64,000 bases of DNA from Hymenopellis radicata (GCA_015501595.1 JADNRX010000168.1:1-64000), one strand, 5' to 3'; positions 50,663-62,264 are shown, numbered from the stretch's first letter. Translations and numbers: made by a program. The notes: a model not told the origin generated them from the letters alone.

Positions 50663-51455
50663 AGCCGGAGGCGGTATAGACGAGGACGGCGGAGCGCTAT
50701 GTTTGTATGCCTTTTTATGAATGCCATGTTTTAGATGCTTTACGCTTTCGCATGTGTGAGAGTTTCTATGATCAACGAGTGTGCGAATAGCCCAGTTGGT
50801 GTGATTCGTCGCTTAATATGCAAGAAATGAGGGCGTAGCTAATTTTTTAGGGACAGCAATAACGCTCTACGATAAAGGTGAGGAGCTCCAGCGATGGGTT
50901 GATTTATTGAATTCAAGTACCAGGCCAGTACTGTCAATGTCGGAGTTGCATAGTAATGCGAGCTCATCACGAGAAGCACGAAGAGAGCCCCCAGTCAACT
51001 CGAAGCAACGAAAACAAAGTCTCACCATGCTTTTGAATGAGTTGAGGTCACAGATTTCGAACGGCTTCACACATTCCTACGGATAATTTAAAGCTTGGGT
51101 TGGGCGGGCGTTGAAAAGCGTTCAATGCAGAGACTCTGAAGAGCGCTTCACACCAATGATAGTGAAAAAAAATCCATTGACACGATATTCGAATGCAAGA
51201 AAACAATGCGACAGAGCTAAGATACAGTAGTTGACAGTCAGGTATTCTATAGGATATAATAATACGGATATATAATCATGTCCGTGCAGAGCAACACCTA
51301 ACGCATACTATACACAGGACAGAGTTTGTCGCTAGGACCATTACCAAGAAGAAAGAGTCTCGTTTGTTGCCAGGAAACACTGGTCGGAAAGAGTGGGGCT
51401 GTCTTGCTTTTGAGGGGATGACTTACGCTGAAAGACTCACAAACGTTCACGCTCC
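50663..51455. other. convergent intergenic region
   Basis: Between the hypothetical gene (+) and the small heat-shock gene (-). AT-rich, 3' flanks only; no gene or repeat noticed. Confidence 0.5.
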
Positions 51456-52628
51456 TCATTGAAGAGGTATAGGAAAGACCTCATTCTTGTCATCGGGCGG
51501 ACCGCAGTTTATCCTCAACAGAAGAAGACCATCTTCCAGTCGCGCCTCGATGTCTTCAGGCTGCGAAAAAAAAGTCAGTTACATCTCGCAGCACGAATTA
51601 AGATATTGTGAGGTGATGAGGCGTACTTTGCATTCCGAGGAGACCGTAAGCGAGCGTCTGCATTCTCCATACTTGCCTTCGATCCAAAAAAACTCCCGCC
51701 CTGGAATTGCGTCTCTCGAAGACACAGCACCAGGGAAGGGAGGCAATCTGGATGCAGTAACGGTGACTTGCTTCGTTCTGTTGTAGAAACAGGTCGACAA
51801 GGTCACTCTAATATCTTCACGCTTAACACCAGGCATTTCAAGATACGCGGTGAGCGTTTGGGACACTGGATCATAGCGCCAGTCGAAACGTATCGCCAAG
51901 AGTCGTGGGGAAGGGCCTCGCGTCAAGGAGTGCTCATGTTCTCTAGTCGCGGATGTAGACGCCAATGGGGACCTATCTCTCGATGAACGAAGGTATCGAA
52001 GAAGAGTCAGCAACGTACGATCGTCGGGTGGTAGGTCTTGTGATAATTGGGGGCGGTGGGAGTTGTTGAATGAAGCGTATGGGAGACTGAGCATGTTGCT
52101 GCTGCTGTTGATGCTGGCGCTGGCGAGTGTTACTGCTCGGACCTCCTGCCGCGCTCTCAGGACGCGTATATGGATGCATGCGTTGCTGCTGGGCACGCGT
52201 TCTGGGGGGACTCCTTCGCAGGGCAGGTCTGCCGCGGCTAGAGGACGCCTCAGCTGAACTACAGAGCAGAGTCATTGATCCATCCACAGTAACATGGCAG
52301 AATCTAACCTGTCGTGTACCGCTGGAGGCTGTGAGAGAGGATGCATACGAATATCAAGAGTATCTTCAATCGGGGAGGCCTGGCTGGGCACAAAATGTTC
52401 TGGCTGTTCAAGTTGGAGATGCTGTGCATACAGAGGCGTATGCGACGGAGTTAAGGGCGATGGCTGGAGAACGTCTTGCTGAGGCAGTTGGGAGCCTTGT
52501 GCTTGTGGCTGGTGTTGCTGCTGGTCGAGAACCTCCCACTGAGGGAAGACATCACGCGGTGTTGGAGGAGTCGAATACTCATCTGGATATTGATTCCACG
52601 ACATGGATGATGGCGGGAAGTAACCCAT
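51456..52628 (-). CDS. small heat-shock protein (Hsp20/alpha-crystallin)
   Basis: About 330 residues. The long N-terminal extension is Gln/Pro-rich and disordered, starting MGYFPPSSMSWNQYP, with QQQQQ runs. An intron at about 51965-52010 joins PIITRPTTRRS to SPLASTSATREH. The alpha-crystallin domain follows: RFDWRYDPVSQTLTAYLEMP, GVKREDIRVTL, FFWIEGKYGECRRSLTVS (the R.F.LP-like strand) and, after the last intron (about 51562-51607), PEDIEARLEDGLLLLRI. The C-terminus ends FPIPLQ and holds an I-P-L motif like the IXI/V tail that drives oligomer assembly. Predicted ATP-independent chaperone. The N-terminal extension is much longer than in typical Hsp20 proteins. Confidence 0.85.
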
Positions 52629-52843
52629 TTTTGACTCCGCGCCGCCTTTTATACCCGCGGAATCATTTTCCCACGCCCATTCGCTTCCGGTTTGATCCCG
52701 CGGACCCTATCTCCGTGTACCCTGACTCAATCTTACGCAATTGCGTGGTACTTACTACACAGCTGTTACTTACACTGTTAGCTACAAAGCTGGAGGTACA
52801 TATGTCGATTTCGGTCGCGACCCAAGCCCCGACTAAACTAGAG

Positions 52844-54241
52844 TCAGAGCTTGCAAATCAACCAATGTATATCGCTCACCTTTTCATAAATCTTCTCAAT
52901 CCATTCAATGTTCGCGATAGAATCCTCCTTTGTCACCCATGCAACTTGCTTTCCTGCATCGCGTCCTTTCACCCTATCCACGAATGCCTCAAGCTGATAC
53001 CGGTACGTTGACCACCAATCTTCGCCCTTACCCTTCACGCCATCCTTGTATCCTGGCACATACGCCTTCTCCTTACGCGCTTTCCCATTCTTCTTGACCG
53101 TGATCGTGTGGTAGATAGTAGGGAGCACGAAATTGAACAACTCCGCTTCGCCACCCTCGCACACGACGCTCGCTGTCATGGAAATCCCGTCCCGTAGCGG
53201 AGAGTTCAGGTCGGCGATTAGAGTCCCCACGATGTCATTGGGGAACGCGAGAGTGGCTGTAGTGCCCCTATCCACTTGAGGTTTCACAAGCGCGATCGTG
53301 GAGGCGGCGATGACCTCTGTAGGTGACACGGCCGTGTTTTCGAATGGGGACGCAAGGAAGCGCATGCTGCTCAACGTGTAGCAGCCCATGTCCATGAGGG
53401 CACCTCCACCCAGCGACAGGTCGAATCTGATGTCGTTCTCGGAAAATACCAGCCTCAGGGGTGCCCACATGCGCGTCGTGATGCTCTTCACCTTGCCGAG
53501 TTCATTGCTAACAAGAATAGCTTTAAGGCGCTGGATGGCAGGGTGGAAGCTGTAGCCGTCATGACCTTGAGAAGAATAATGTGGTATCGATCTTTGGACG
53601 CACCGATAATGGAAAGCCTCGAGCAAAACAAGACCTTTCTTCTCTGCCAACTCAAACATAGCGCGAGTTTCCTCGGCCGTATTCGCAGACGGTTTCTCCA
53701 GCAGAACGTGCTTTCCTGCTATCAAGGCTTTCATCGTCCACTCATAATGCAGACCATTCGGAAGCTGGAGAAAGTCAGAGCGACGTTGGCGCATCAGTAA
53801 TCACGACGAACCGGATTGTAGACGACATCAACGTCAGGATCATCAAGAAGTGCTACAGACGCCCCGTTCCTCAGTACATCAATCTAAATTTCTCCACGAA
53901 AGTGCCGACCTTGATAGCCCGTATGCACTTTCGGGATGCCATGCTTCTTGGCGAATACCTCAGCTCGCGCACGATCCCGGGCAGCAACCGCGTAAACCAC
54001 GACCTCAGGATGGCTCTTCGCCGGGACAATCAGAGCTTGCGGTGCAATGTTCGCCGCACCCAGGATCCCAAACCTGAGAGCTGTCCCGCTGGCGTGAACC
54101 CGTGCGACTGGCGGGAACAACATCTATGGTGCATAGGGCTATGTCAGCAGCTGTTGAGCACCGTACGAAGTCTGTGACCTTGTAGATCCGCGAGAGCATT
54201 GAGAAAAGCGAAGAAAGAGCGCGTGTTATTGTTAAGAGCAT
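52844..54241 (-). CDS. Gfo/Idh/MocA-family NAD(P)-dependent dehydrogenase
   Basis: About 400 residues in four or five exons. The N-terminal Rossmann fold reads ALRFGILGAANIAPQALIVP (GxxGxA..), followed by VAARDRARAEVFAKKHGIP. The family signature EKP appears in GKHVLLEKPSANTAEE, then LLEAFHYRFHPA (catalytic His/Lys region). The C-terminal domain includes DLSLGGGALMDMGCYTLSSM and EGGEAELFNFVLP. Best fit is the D-xylose 1-dehydrogenase (NADP+)/dihydrodiol dehydrogenase group. The start is in a short first exon (MLLTITRALSSLFSMLSRIYK), giving an N-terminal hydrophobic stretch. The final exon ends YEKL whether or not a 31-nt tail is spliced. No defects. Confidence 0.88.
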
Positions 54242-55298
54242 GCCGCAGGTCCACGGATGATGTGAGTGGGGTCTGGTCGACGTGTCGTGTGAAATTGTTC
54301 AACGTTTGTATCACTGTCACTGTCAGGCATCGGGTAGATTCAGTGACCAGTCAGCGTCATAACCCGATTAACCATCTAAGGGATGACGCAAAAGCGCCGT
54401 CAGAACGGCATCCGCCCGTTTTCTTCGGAACTCACAGTCAAAATGTACTGTCATGACTAGGCTCCTAAACCAGCCGTCGATGGCGTTCGAAGCTAAGAGA
54501 GTGGGCCCAATAAATATGAAAGGAAAATTTCAAGTGACCAGAGAGCAACAATGGGAAGAGGATGGCTCGTTTCGGCATCGCGGATGGCGACGTCGACCTC
54601 TAGTAGAAACGAATAGCGTGTCCAAGCCATAATGGATAAATGGATCCAAAGCTGATCCAAAGTGACAGTAGTACAATCAAGAGAAGCGCAACCTGAGCAC
54701 GACATCAGTAAAATACATGAATCCTTACCAGGACCTTCCCAGCCCCTGGTAAGGCCTTTTACGCCCCATAAGGCCTTGCATGGCTCGTCAATCCTTGTAA
54801 GCCCTTACATATCAGGTTCATACCTTGTAATTAGCCTTGTAAGTAACCTTGTAGATAGCCTTGTAATCAGTCTTGTAATGTCAATTTTAATATTATGGCA
54901 AAGTGTGCGAGGCGATTACAAGGTTATTGCAAGGTCGATTATAAGGCTACCTACAAGGTCGATACAAGGCTAGCTACAATGTCGATTCAAGGCGGTTTAC
55001 AAGGCGGTTTCAACGCGGTTTCAAGGTCATTCCAAGGCTATTCCAAGGCAGTTTACAACACGGCTTCAAGGTGACAAGGTCGGTTCAAGGGTGATTGCAA
55101 GGCCATTTACAAGGCTACTACCTACAATAGGTGTGGTCATACATACAGCAACCGATGCAGGGGACAGATCATCGCATATAGAGCAGAATCAATCACATTC
55201 AGGTAGAATACAAGCAGTACAGAGCATGCAGCAAATAAAGCACAATCCAGACCTGTAAGATGGTCGGTCAGCGGTGAACAAATGCACGCACACGCAGA
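54242..55298. other. intergenic region holding CAAGG repeat array
   Basis: Upstream of the dehydrogenase gene. Apart from the repeat array at 54720-55120, no gene is seen. Confidence 0.5.
54720..55120. repeat. degenerate CCTTGTAA / TTACAAGG repeat array, inverted halves
   Basis: About 400 bp. In the left part (54780-54885) the unit is CCTTGTAA at spacings of about 13-16 bp; in the right part (54915-55115) the complement ACAAGG or TCAAGG recurs about every 12-15 bp. The two halves face each other across an AT-rich centre near 54885-54900, so the array could fold into a long imperfect hairpin. Not coding. A related array lies at 60925-61095. Confidence 0.85.
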
Positions 55299-55601
55299 CT
55301 AACCATGGAGCAGTTGACACCCAAAAGAACGCACCTTCGGCGAGGGAAGCGGAGTCTGACAGAGACGTGGATGAGTATTACGTGGAGGAGCCGGCGGGTC
55401 TGAAGCCCGGGGCATCGTTACCTTCTTGGGCTTGGCGACTTGACTTGCGGATGGCGCCTTGACTTTCTTCGTCGAATATACGCGTTTTTTCTGTGTCGGC
55501 GTCGTCTTCAGGGCAGGACCTTTCTGCTGGGGAGGCGCCTCAATCAATGACTGTTGTTCGCTTTGAATGTAAGAAGGATTCCAAGTGGAATATCTAGACA
55601 T
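55299..55601 (-). CDS. possible small basic protein
   Basis: Open frame starting MSRYSTWNPSYIQSEQQSLIE, then Lys/Pro-rich (QKKRVYSTKKVKAPSASQ). Composition is protein-like and basic, but there is no domain and the 3' end may be spliced. It might be the 5' exon of something larger or a chance frame. Confidence 0.3.
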   Translation of the reverse strand: MSRYSTWNPSYIQSEQQSLIEAPPQQKGPALKTTPTQKKRVYSTKKVKAPSASQVAKPKKVTMPRASDPPAPPRNTHPRLCQTPLPSPKVRSFGCQLLHG

Positions 55602-55739
55602 CGTCGCTCAGTCAAATCGATGAATCAATAAGAGTACGGCGGCGGGTTACGCACCGATGATGTAGTTGCGCTGAGGTTGAGGATAACACTGGTAATCTGT
55701 TTGACATCTTCGAAGGCGCGTATTGTCCTCCAATTCCTG

Positions 55740-57060
55740 ATCGAGATTACACATCATCAGTGGTGGAACCTACGAATAAAAGAAAAAGAAACCTACATCG
55801 TTTGCACAACCGAAAGAGAGCGAAAATCCTGGCCATAAGAGTGATCCATCCTCGCGCGTTCTCAGCTCCCGCTCAACGCGGAACGTTCGATCCCCTGAAA
55901 GGTCGTAGGCCCTGCACGAGTGGCGCATCCGGGTCGTACTCAGCATTCTCTAGCCCAGGAACAAAGTTGTTACACCATTCCCGCATGCGCACAACCTCCG
56001 GACTATCAAACGTCAGATCGAGCTCGTATTTATGAGGCTGCGCCAATCCTATATACAACCTCGCGAGTAAGCACCACTGCACGGAACCAACGAGTAGTGT
56101 ACGCACCACCAAGAATAAGAGTATTATCATTCCTGGGAACAATGAACACAATATCCTCGTTCTCCCCACGCGTATCGTCGTGCGTCACCGCAAGCGCCTC
56201 AGTGACCTTCGGGAACGCCTTCCCATCATTGACCACCCGGATTAATGCGCCACGCAGGGGATACACGGACGCGTCGGCAGCGAGTTCCAGACGAGACCCG
56301 TGGCATTGACGATAGCATCCGCACCAAACTCCGCCAAGAGTTCTTCCTCTTGACATAGCAAATCCCCGTTGATCCGGCGCGTCCGCAAAACCGCACCCTT
56401 GCAGATCAGCACCAAGCGGAGCGTAGGCGTTTGTGTCGATGACAGGGGCGAGGTGCTGGTACGCGTCGACGACTCCGGCTTTTGGTTTACGGCATGTTCT
56501 TTGACGATATTGGCGTCGCGGCGTACGCCTCTGATCTGGAAGAAGGCGACGTGAACACACTGTATATTCGTGTAGAAAGAGTGAAGGTTTACCTCTGACT
56601 GAGCGACGATCTCTTCGTATTTATCCAGTTGGCCGCGATCTGGCATCTCCTCGAGAACTTGGTCGAAGAAAACGTTGGCCATGCGCATGCGGACGCCATG
56701 ATCGAGATACTCATTTGGGGGGAGCATTTTTTGGAGCTTGTCGAAGACGCGGTACGGGGTCATGCACCACCGCTTGGAGTTGTGGAGAGATACGACCTGA
56801 ATCGAGGGATCAGCACGAAAGGCTCGAAGAGTTTGACGCGACGTACATCAGTATGCTTTCCGCAGACTGCTGGCGGCCATTCCCATCTGGATATACAGAA
56901 GTAAGATATCGGTCGCGCAGATAGGTGTAACACGTACAAAGCTCCAGCGATTTGGGACGTGGTAGAGAGATCGTCGAAGACGACCTTGTTGGGGCCGACA
57001 CAGATGGCGCCATATGTTTCGAAGAGCTGCTGATGACCTTACATCGTTTGAGGCGCAGAA
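55740..57060 (-). pseudogene. D-amino-acid oxidase-type flavoenzyme, damaged
   Basis: FAD-dependent oxidase fragments in correct order: DDLSTTSQIAGA, WEWPPAVCGKHTD, MTPYRVFDKLQKMLP, GVRMRMANVFFDQ, IRGVRRDANIVKEHAVNQK, VDAYQHLAPVIDTNAY, FGADAIVNATGL, VYPLRGALIRVVNDG, DIVFIVPRNDNTLILGGLAQ and VQGLRPFRGSNV. This is the DAO family. Two defects are seen. The N-terminal GxGxxG FAD-binding segment cannot be found. At the C-terminus the conserved H.YG.GG.G motif reads HSYGQ and then needs a frame change to continue GFSLSFGCANDV, with three residues missing. It probably no longer makes a full enzyme. Ends are approximate. Confidence 0.72.
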
Positions 57061-58097
57061 CGTGTACGGTGAGTCACAGGTCGGAGACTGCAGCGTGTGC
57101 AAGTTCAAGTTCGGCGGGGGTGAGAAATGACGCGTAATCTGTATGCTCGAAATGAGCGACCGGAGGTGCATATATGCGTCGGCAAACGTACCAAGAGCTA
57201 GGAATGAACACTTTGCATGAGCCCAACGGTCAGCTACATCGACCAAGGGTCTGAGTCAGTCACTGGCACCCCTAATCAATTCGTCGAGCCCACAGGAGCG
57301 CTGCAGCTGGTGCGCGTGTTGAGCGCGGCGCCAGAGCGCTTTATGTCTGTGCGGACATGTGTCGCGTTGACACGCCCAAATCCATATCGGTGCTGGTCCA
57401 AAGTCGCGCGCGCCCCGGAGCAGATCCAAGGTCGGATGCCAGAACAGATCTAGCCAACTATGAGGTAGAGTTGGTGATAACGCGGGCGTTGCGGCAGCGA
57501 GAAAGACGATGAAGTCAGCCAGCATGGTGGTGGTAGAAGGAACGAAGCAGACGGCGACGCGACTACCAAGCAGAAGTTTGCGATGGCATTGTTTGGCTAG
57601 AGCCTTGCGATCACGTGATGCAAGCACGCCGCAAAATTTGATCAAGTCGATTCATGTGCGACTGTCCAGCCCCTCAAGCCGAACTCTTTGTCTCTGCGTG
57701 TCTTAACGCGTATAGGATATCTCGCAGACCAACCTTACCTAGCCAAGGGCACCTCCGGCTTCTGGACAGTGGATATTATCAACCATATTTTTGACATCGA
57801 CACAAACGCCGTATGTGTACCCGATCTCTTACTGGGACGTTCCCTGACGCTAGGTTGTTTCAGGTCTTAACCTGATGTTATACTTCCCATCTCTACTCGT
57901 CAACAAACGCGAAGACGACTTGCAGGCACTGCTTAGCGAGGCGTTTAGTATGGATCTTGAAACGGTGCGTTTGCGAGCCTATTCGTCGACGAAGCTGACA
58001 CCGTCGTCCTCAGGCCGAACAGAACGTCTGGGATCAAAGACCGAAACGAAGTTGCGGATGTTCTATTCCCGCTTGACGTCTACCCACCGACCCATCT
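57061..58097. other. region without a clear gene
   Basis: Short protein-like frames occur on the plus strand (57700-57810 reading GYLADQPYLAKGTSGFWTVD; 57890-57975 reading LVNKREDDLQALLSEAF), but they cannot be joined to each other or to Mon2. They could be decayed exons of the missing Mon2 N-terminus or of another gene. Confidence 0.35.
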
Positions 58098-60775
58098 CCC
58101 AAACTTCGCATTCTACAGACACTTGTTTTCCTCATCGCCAACTTTCCAGCGATACACGTCGACCAACTAGGAGACGTGAGTGTTCAATATTCTCTCATCC
58201 ACTATCCTGACCATACATCTAGGCCTTATTACTATGCTTCAAGCTGCAGGAGTCCAAGATCGCAGTCGTCTCCTCACCAGCGGCTGCTACACTTCGTCAA
58301 CTCGTCATGTTCGTCGTGGACAAAATGGTAGACGAAGACAGGCAGGACAGTTCGCCGGAGATGCACGACCTTAAGCTCCCTGATGGCACTCCCAAATCCC
58401 TCCGACCTTCCGCACGCGACGCCTTTGCCGTCTTCGAAGATCTCTGCCTTTTGGCTAATTCCGAGAAACCCAACAAACTCGATTTCCTCCACAAAACCAT
58501 CGCTCTTGAGCTAATCGAGAGTGTCCTCACCAACTACCACGACTCGTTCCGCGTACACCCCGAACTTATACAACTCCTCCGCCATCATCTATGCCCACTT
58601 CTTCTTAAGGCCCTCTCTGAACGTCCCGTATTCCCGCTCACCCTTCGCTGCACACGCGTAGTCTTCCTCCTGCTCAAACAGTTTTCTGTCGAGCTTGAAA
58701 CAGAGTCGGAAGTATTCCTCATGCTTCTGATCAAGATCATAACGGACGAAGATCACCCACAGTGGATGCGCGTTCTCGCCATGGAAATCATGCGTGGATT
58801 GTGCAGCGGCGCGGAGCTGATGCGCAATGTATGGGACCGGTATGAGGCTTCTGGGAGCAAGGTTTTCACTGCCTTGATCACCGCTTTGAATCGATTGGTG
58901 ACTGAGAAGCCAGCGATGCTGGGTGTGGGTACGCAGATGATGGGTCTAAATGTCCCGGCTCATTCAGAATCCGGACCCATGTCGGCGTCTAGCTCGGGGT
59001 ACAGTCTGGACATCAACGGTGTTGCTGGCATGGTAGCTAATGCTGCCGTAGGAGTTGTCGGTATGATGGGCGGTGGTGCCGGGTTGAGTCTTCAAATGAA
59101 GCTTCAATGGTAAACCCGTTCATCTTTCTCCTCAAACAAACTCTTATTCATACGACGCTTAGCATAGATCAACTGGACAAGGCCGACTCGCCGCCGATTC
59201 CAGAATCCTACATTTACCTGCTTGGGATTCAATGTCTCGTGTCGCTATGCAAGGGACTTGCGTCTTTCACTGGCCCGTTTTACACTCAAATTGTCATTCA
59301 ACGTCCTCGGGCAGCAGGCGAAGCGGTGAATCGGGCTCCACCGGCTCTGGATATATCTACTTTACCCCCCGACGAGGCCGCTACGAAGCACCTCATTATT
59401 GTTCAGAACATCATCTCCGGCGGATGGCCTGCCCTCCTTGCTGCGCTTTCCTTCGTCATCTCCACCAACCTCTCGGATGAAGTCTTCGTCGACGTTCTTG
59501 CCAGCTATCAGGCGCTGGTCAACGTGTCCGGCATGCTTGGCCTCACCACTCCTCGCGACGCGTTCTTTACCAGTCTCGCCAAGTTCGCGGTACCTACCCG
59601 TGTTGTCAGCTGTCTCAACACGTACCAGGACGCGCCGCAAACTCCTCGGTCAACGGTCACAGAGAACTTTGGGTTGGCCGGTCCTACAGGCCCGCCAGGG
59701 CTGAGCGAACGAAACTTGGCGTGTCTCAAGGTCCTCATTGGCAGCGCTATGTTCCTTTCTGGAAGCTTAGCCGAGAGCTGGTTTAATATCCTCGAGGTAT
59801 TGCAGAATGCCGAATACGTGTTAACAAGCAGGGCAGCGATCACAGGAACGCCCAAGAAGAATCGCACTGTTTCGGGCGCGTCGACCCAAAGCCGCCACCC
59901 GATGTTGACGGATTTGGATGTGGACACGCTGCAGAATGGGAATCAGCGGTTGTTTGACGGGTCAAAGAATCTGGACGATGGGGCGTTCAAATGTTTCGTG
60001 GATGCGTTGTGTAAGTTGAGTGCTGAGATGGTTGAGATGCAGTCTAGTGCAGGTGTTGTTCCGGACAGCGATAGTATGGAGGACGGGTTGGCGTCGCCTT
60101 CGCCTTCTATTCATCATCGACGGCTGAGTGGTATTCACATACCCAAGACCTTCAACTCGGTTGGTATCTTTTTACATCTACAATTGGACGACATGGGGCT
60201 CACGATGCAATTAGTGATCTGGTGATTTCGGTATTGGGAAATTGGGCGGTGTGGCCAAGCTCAATCTCCATCGTCTCATATATCGGTCCTCGGATATCGT
60301 TCGGGATAAAACGACTACGCACCTTCTTGCCATTATTGAAATTCGACTACCCTTCGCTCCCCAGGCCATTCGTATACAGGCCGCTAGAGTGCTAGATGAT
60401 AACCTCGAGACCGTTCCACGCAATCTTGGTTCTACTGGGGATTTTCAAAGAGGATGTCCATAAAGCGGGTGCTCGACGTGCTAAGACAGCAGGTTATGCC
60501 TGATCCTCAGGTCATGTCTACGAGCACGAGCGTTGAACTCAGAAGGATGGGACTGGAAACCCTCCATGAAATCCTCCAGAGCTCAGGACATACCTTGGTT
60601 GTCGGGTGGGAGATGATATTCGAGATGCTGGGCAGTGTGTGTAAAACCGCTCCCGATTGCCAGGACGCCCAGCGTGGATTCCGTGTCTGCGCTGAGTTCC
60701 ACCTCGTCACCACCCGGCCGCACTAAACTGTTATTGATTGGATTGGGAACGCCCTCCGAGAAGAGCTTCACCGCA
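58098..60775 (+). pseudogene. Mon2 (Sec7/BIG-related Golgi-endosome protein) fragment
   Basis: Covers roughly residues 120-900 of the Mon2 family (about 1700 residues complete). Clear parts: FLIANFPAIHVDQLGD, LLLCFKLQESKIAVVSSPAA, TLRQLVMFVVDKMVDEDRQ, ELIESVLTNYHDSFRVHPEL, WMRVLAMEIMRGLCSGAELM, QCIDQLDKADSPPIPESYIY, GDFGIGKLGGVAKLNLHRLI and MGLETLHEILQSSGHTLVVG, then GSVCKPLP...SEKSFTA, where similarity stops. Introns at 58174-58226 and 59109-59162 splice correctly. At about 60447-60464 the frame shifts where two AAA runs each look one base too long (DFQ-EDVHKRVLDVL). Both ends are missing, so this looks like a partial copy rather than the working gene. Confidence 0.8.
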
Positions 60776-61211
60776 GCGGATCATCAGGGGAAGGACAGCG
60801 GAGCAGAGCAGAGCGTAGTCGCACGTTAATGTCCACACGACAAGTCAATAAAAACAAATTTTCATTATTTACGGCGTGTCTCAGTGGAAAGGCTAGAATG
60901 GCCTCGTAGCACCCCTGTAGCGTTACCAATTGAGCCTTACAAGGACCGTTCCAAGGCTTCGTGATCCTTGCAAGGGTCTTTACAAGGCCTTGCCGGTTGC
61001 CCAAGGCCTTGCAAGGCTATATGCAAGGCCCGACCTGACCTTACAAGGCCTTGCAAGGCCTTGACAGGCGTGGTCGGGCCTTGTAAGGAATCACATATTT
61101 TACTGATGGACAACTGTGAACATTGTTATTCTGATACCTTTGACTACATTGAAAGCCAAGGGGACTCAAACTTCCAAGAAGAAACTACACCTAGCGATTG
61201 CTTGCCAAGAA
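60776..61211. other. intergenic with second CAAGG array
   Basis: Follows the Mon2 breakpoint. It begins with a CAGAGCAGAG microsatellite-like stretch and then the array at 60925-61095. No gene. Confidence 0.5.
60925..61095. repeat. degenerate CAAGGCC / GGCCTTG array
   Basis: About 170 bp in which ACAAGG, CCAAGG or GCAAGG recurs every 10-16 bp, often as the palindromic block AAGGCCTTGCAAGGC. Same core as the array at 54720-55120 but richer in GC. It lies just past the right end of the Mon2 fragment. Confidence 0.8.
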
Positions 61212-61886
61212 TCATGTCGCGGCGGCGGCCTCCTCGTTCTCTTTCCGAATCTTCTCCACGTAGACGTAGGTTATGAGCACAATGTCAAGCATATGCTCAG
61301 CTTGCGGCAGCACCTCCATATATGCCTGCCGCTTGGCGTGAAAAAAAGCCGTAGTGTTCACGATGGAATACAACGACTGGCGTTTGTGCAGCGTCGTTCG
61401 TAACGAGCTGCTTTCGAATGAGCTTTAACAAGTCAAGCATGGAGCCTAAACCTTGCCTTGGATTCATTATTAAGTATCCACTTGTATTCCTTTCCATCCG
61501 GGCCAGTAAATATTCTATTTCTAGACGTTTGAACGACTCAGAAGAATGTAAACCTCGATTGGAAGACAAACTACGCACTTGCAATACCAGCCCCAGCCGG
61601 CGCCATCTTTGATCAGATACGACTTCGCTTCTACTTCTTTCCCACCAAAGCGGAGGACCGTAGGCCCCTTGAGCTTCCAGTCAATCTGAGCAAGAAGGGC
61701 AAAGCGTTGTTCGCCCGTCTGCTCGGCGCCCTCGCGCGTGGGGATATCGCTGGGCACAGCGCGACTGATCGTCGTCGTCCTGCTGCCTAGCTTCATCGGG
61801 GTCTGCGTTTTGTAGAGGGGAACACCATCAGAGGAAGAATAGAGGGTGTTGATGGCTGTATCTGACGTGGAGAGGTAAAGGTTCAT
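61212..61886 (-). CDS. DUF6593-type protein, one-base frame break
   Basis: Basidiomycete-specific family of unknown function, about 200 residues. Seen: LYLSTSDTAINTLYSSSDGV, PLYKTQTPMKLGSRTTTISR, LAQIDWKLKGPTVLRFGGKE, then after an intron NRIFTGPDGKEYKWILNNES, KQLVTNDAAQTPVVVFHRE and EHMLDIVLITYVYVEKIRKE, ending NEEAAAAT. This order is the normal DUF6593 plan. The second intron fits only with a GC donor (AAG/GCAAGG...GAAAG). The frame is broken at the T run (A run on the plus strand) 61341-61347: six bases would keep it open, seven are present. Possibly a sequencing error. Confidence 0.72.
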
Positions 61887-62264
61887 TGCAGCAGGTGGAA
61901 TGTTTCGCTTCAGGTGAAACGGTTCAAGTTATATCAAGTGATAAGGATCTTTCTTGGCGCAGCCGTCATCGGAGCAGAGCCTCGTCAACCGCAGCAACGA
62001 GTGATATCTTCATCTTCTTGCGTATCAAAGTATAACGCGACGCGTCAGAACAGTACAGAGGAAAGGGGTGAGATAGTACAAACAAACAAACTCGGGGCGC
62101 CTCGGGAATCGGGATGGCATTAAACAGCGATTCATGCAGTGTGAACGTACAGCAAGGTTTCTATCGGGTTTCTATATACGCATGCTGCTACACGCCTTCG
62201 CTAACGCAGCGCAGCAGTAGAAAAAACCTTCATTGTTGAACTCCCAGAGGAGGAAGGAGCAAAA
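61887..62264. other. intergenic, no gene seen
   Basis: 5' flank of the DUF6593 gene and 3' flank of the tRNA gene. Nothing further recognised. Confidence 0.5.

Noticed and set aside
52127..53011. Long plus-strand open frame of 294 codons
   Set aside because: It lies antisense to the small heat-shock gene and into the dehydrogenase 3' end; its composition mirrors the Gln/Pro-rich sense exon and no domain is seen.
57256..57645. Minus-strand frame of 129 codons next to the oxidase
   Set aside because: Starts plausibly but has no domain and runs into the oxidase 5' region without a fitting splice; chance frame likely.
60800..60830. CAGAGCAGAGCAG-like microsatellite
   Set aside because: Too short and imperfect to list as a separate repeat.
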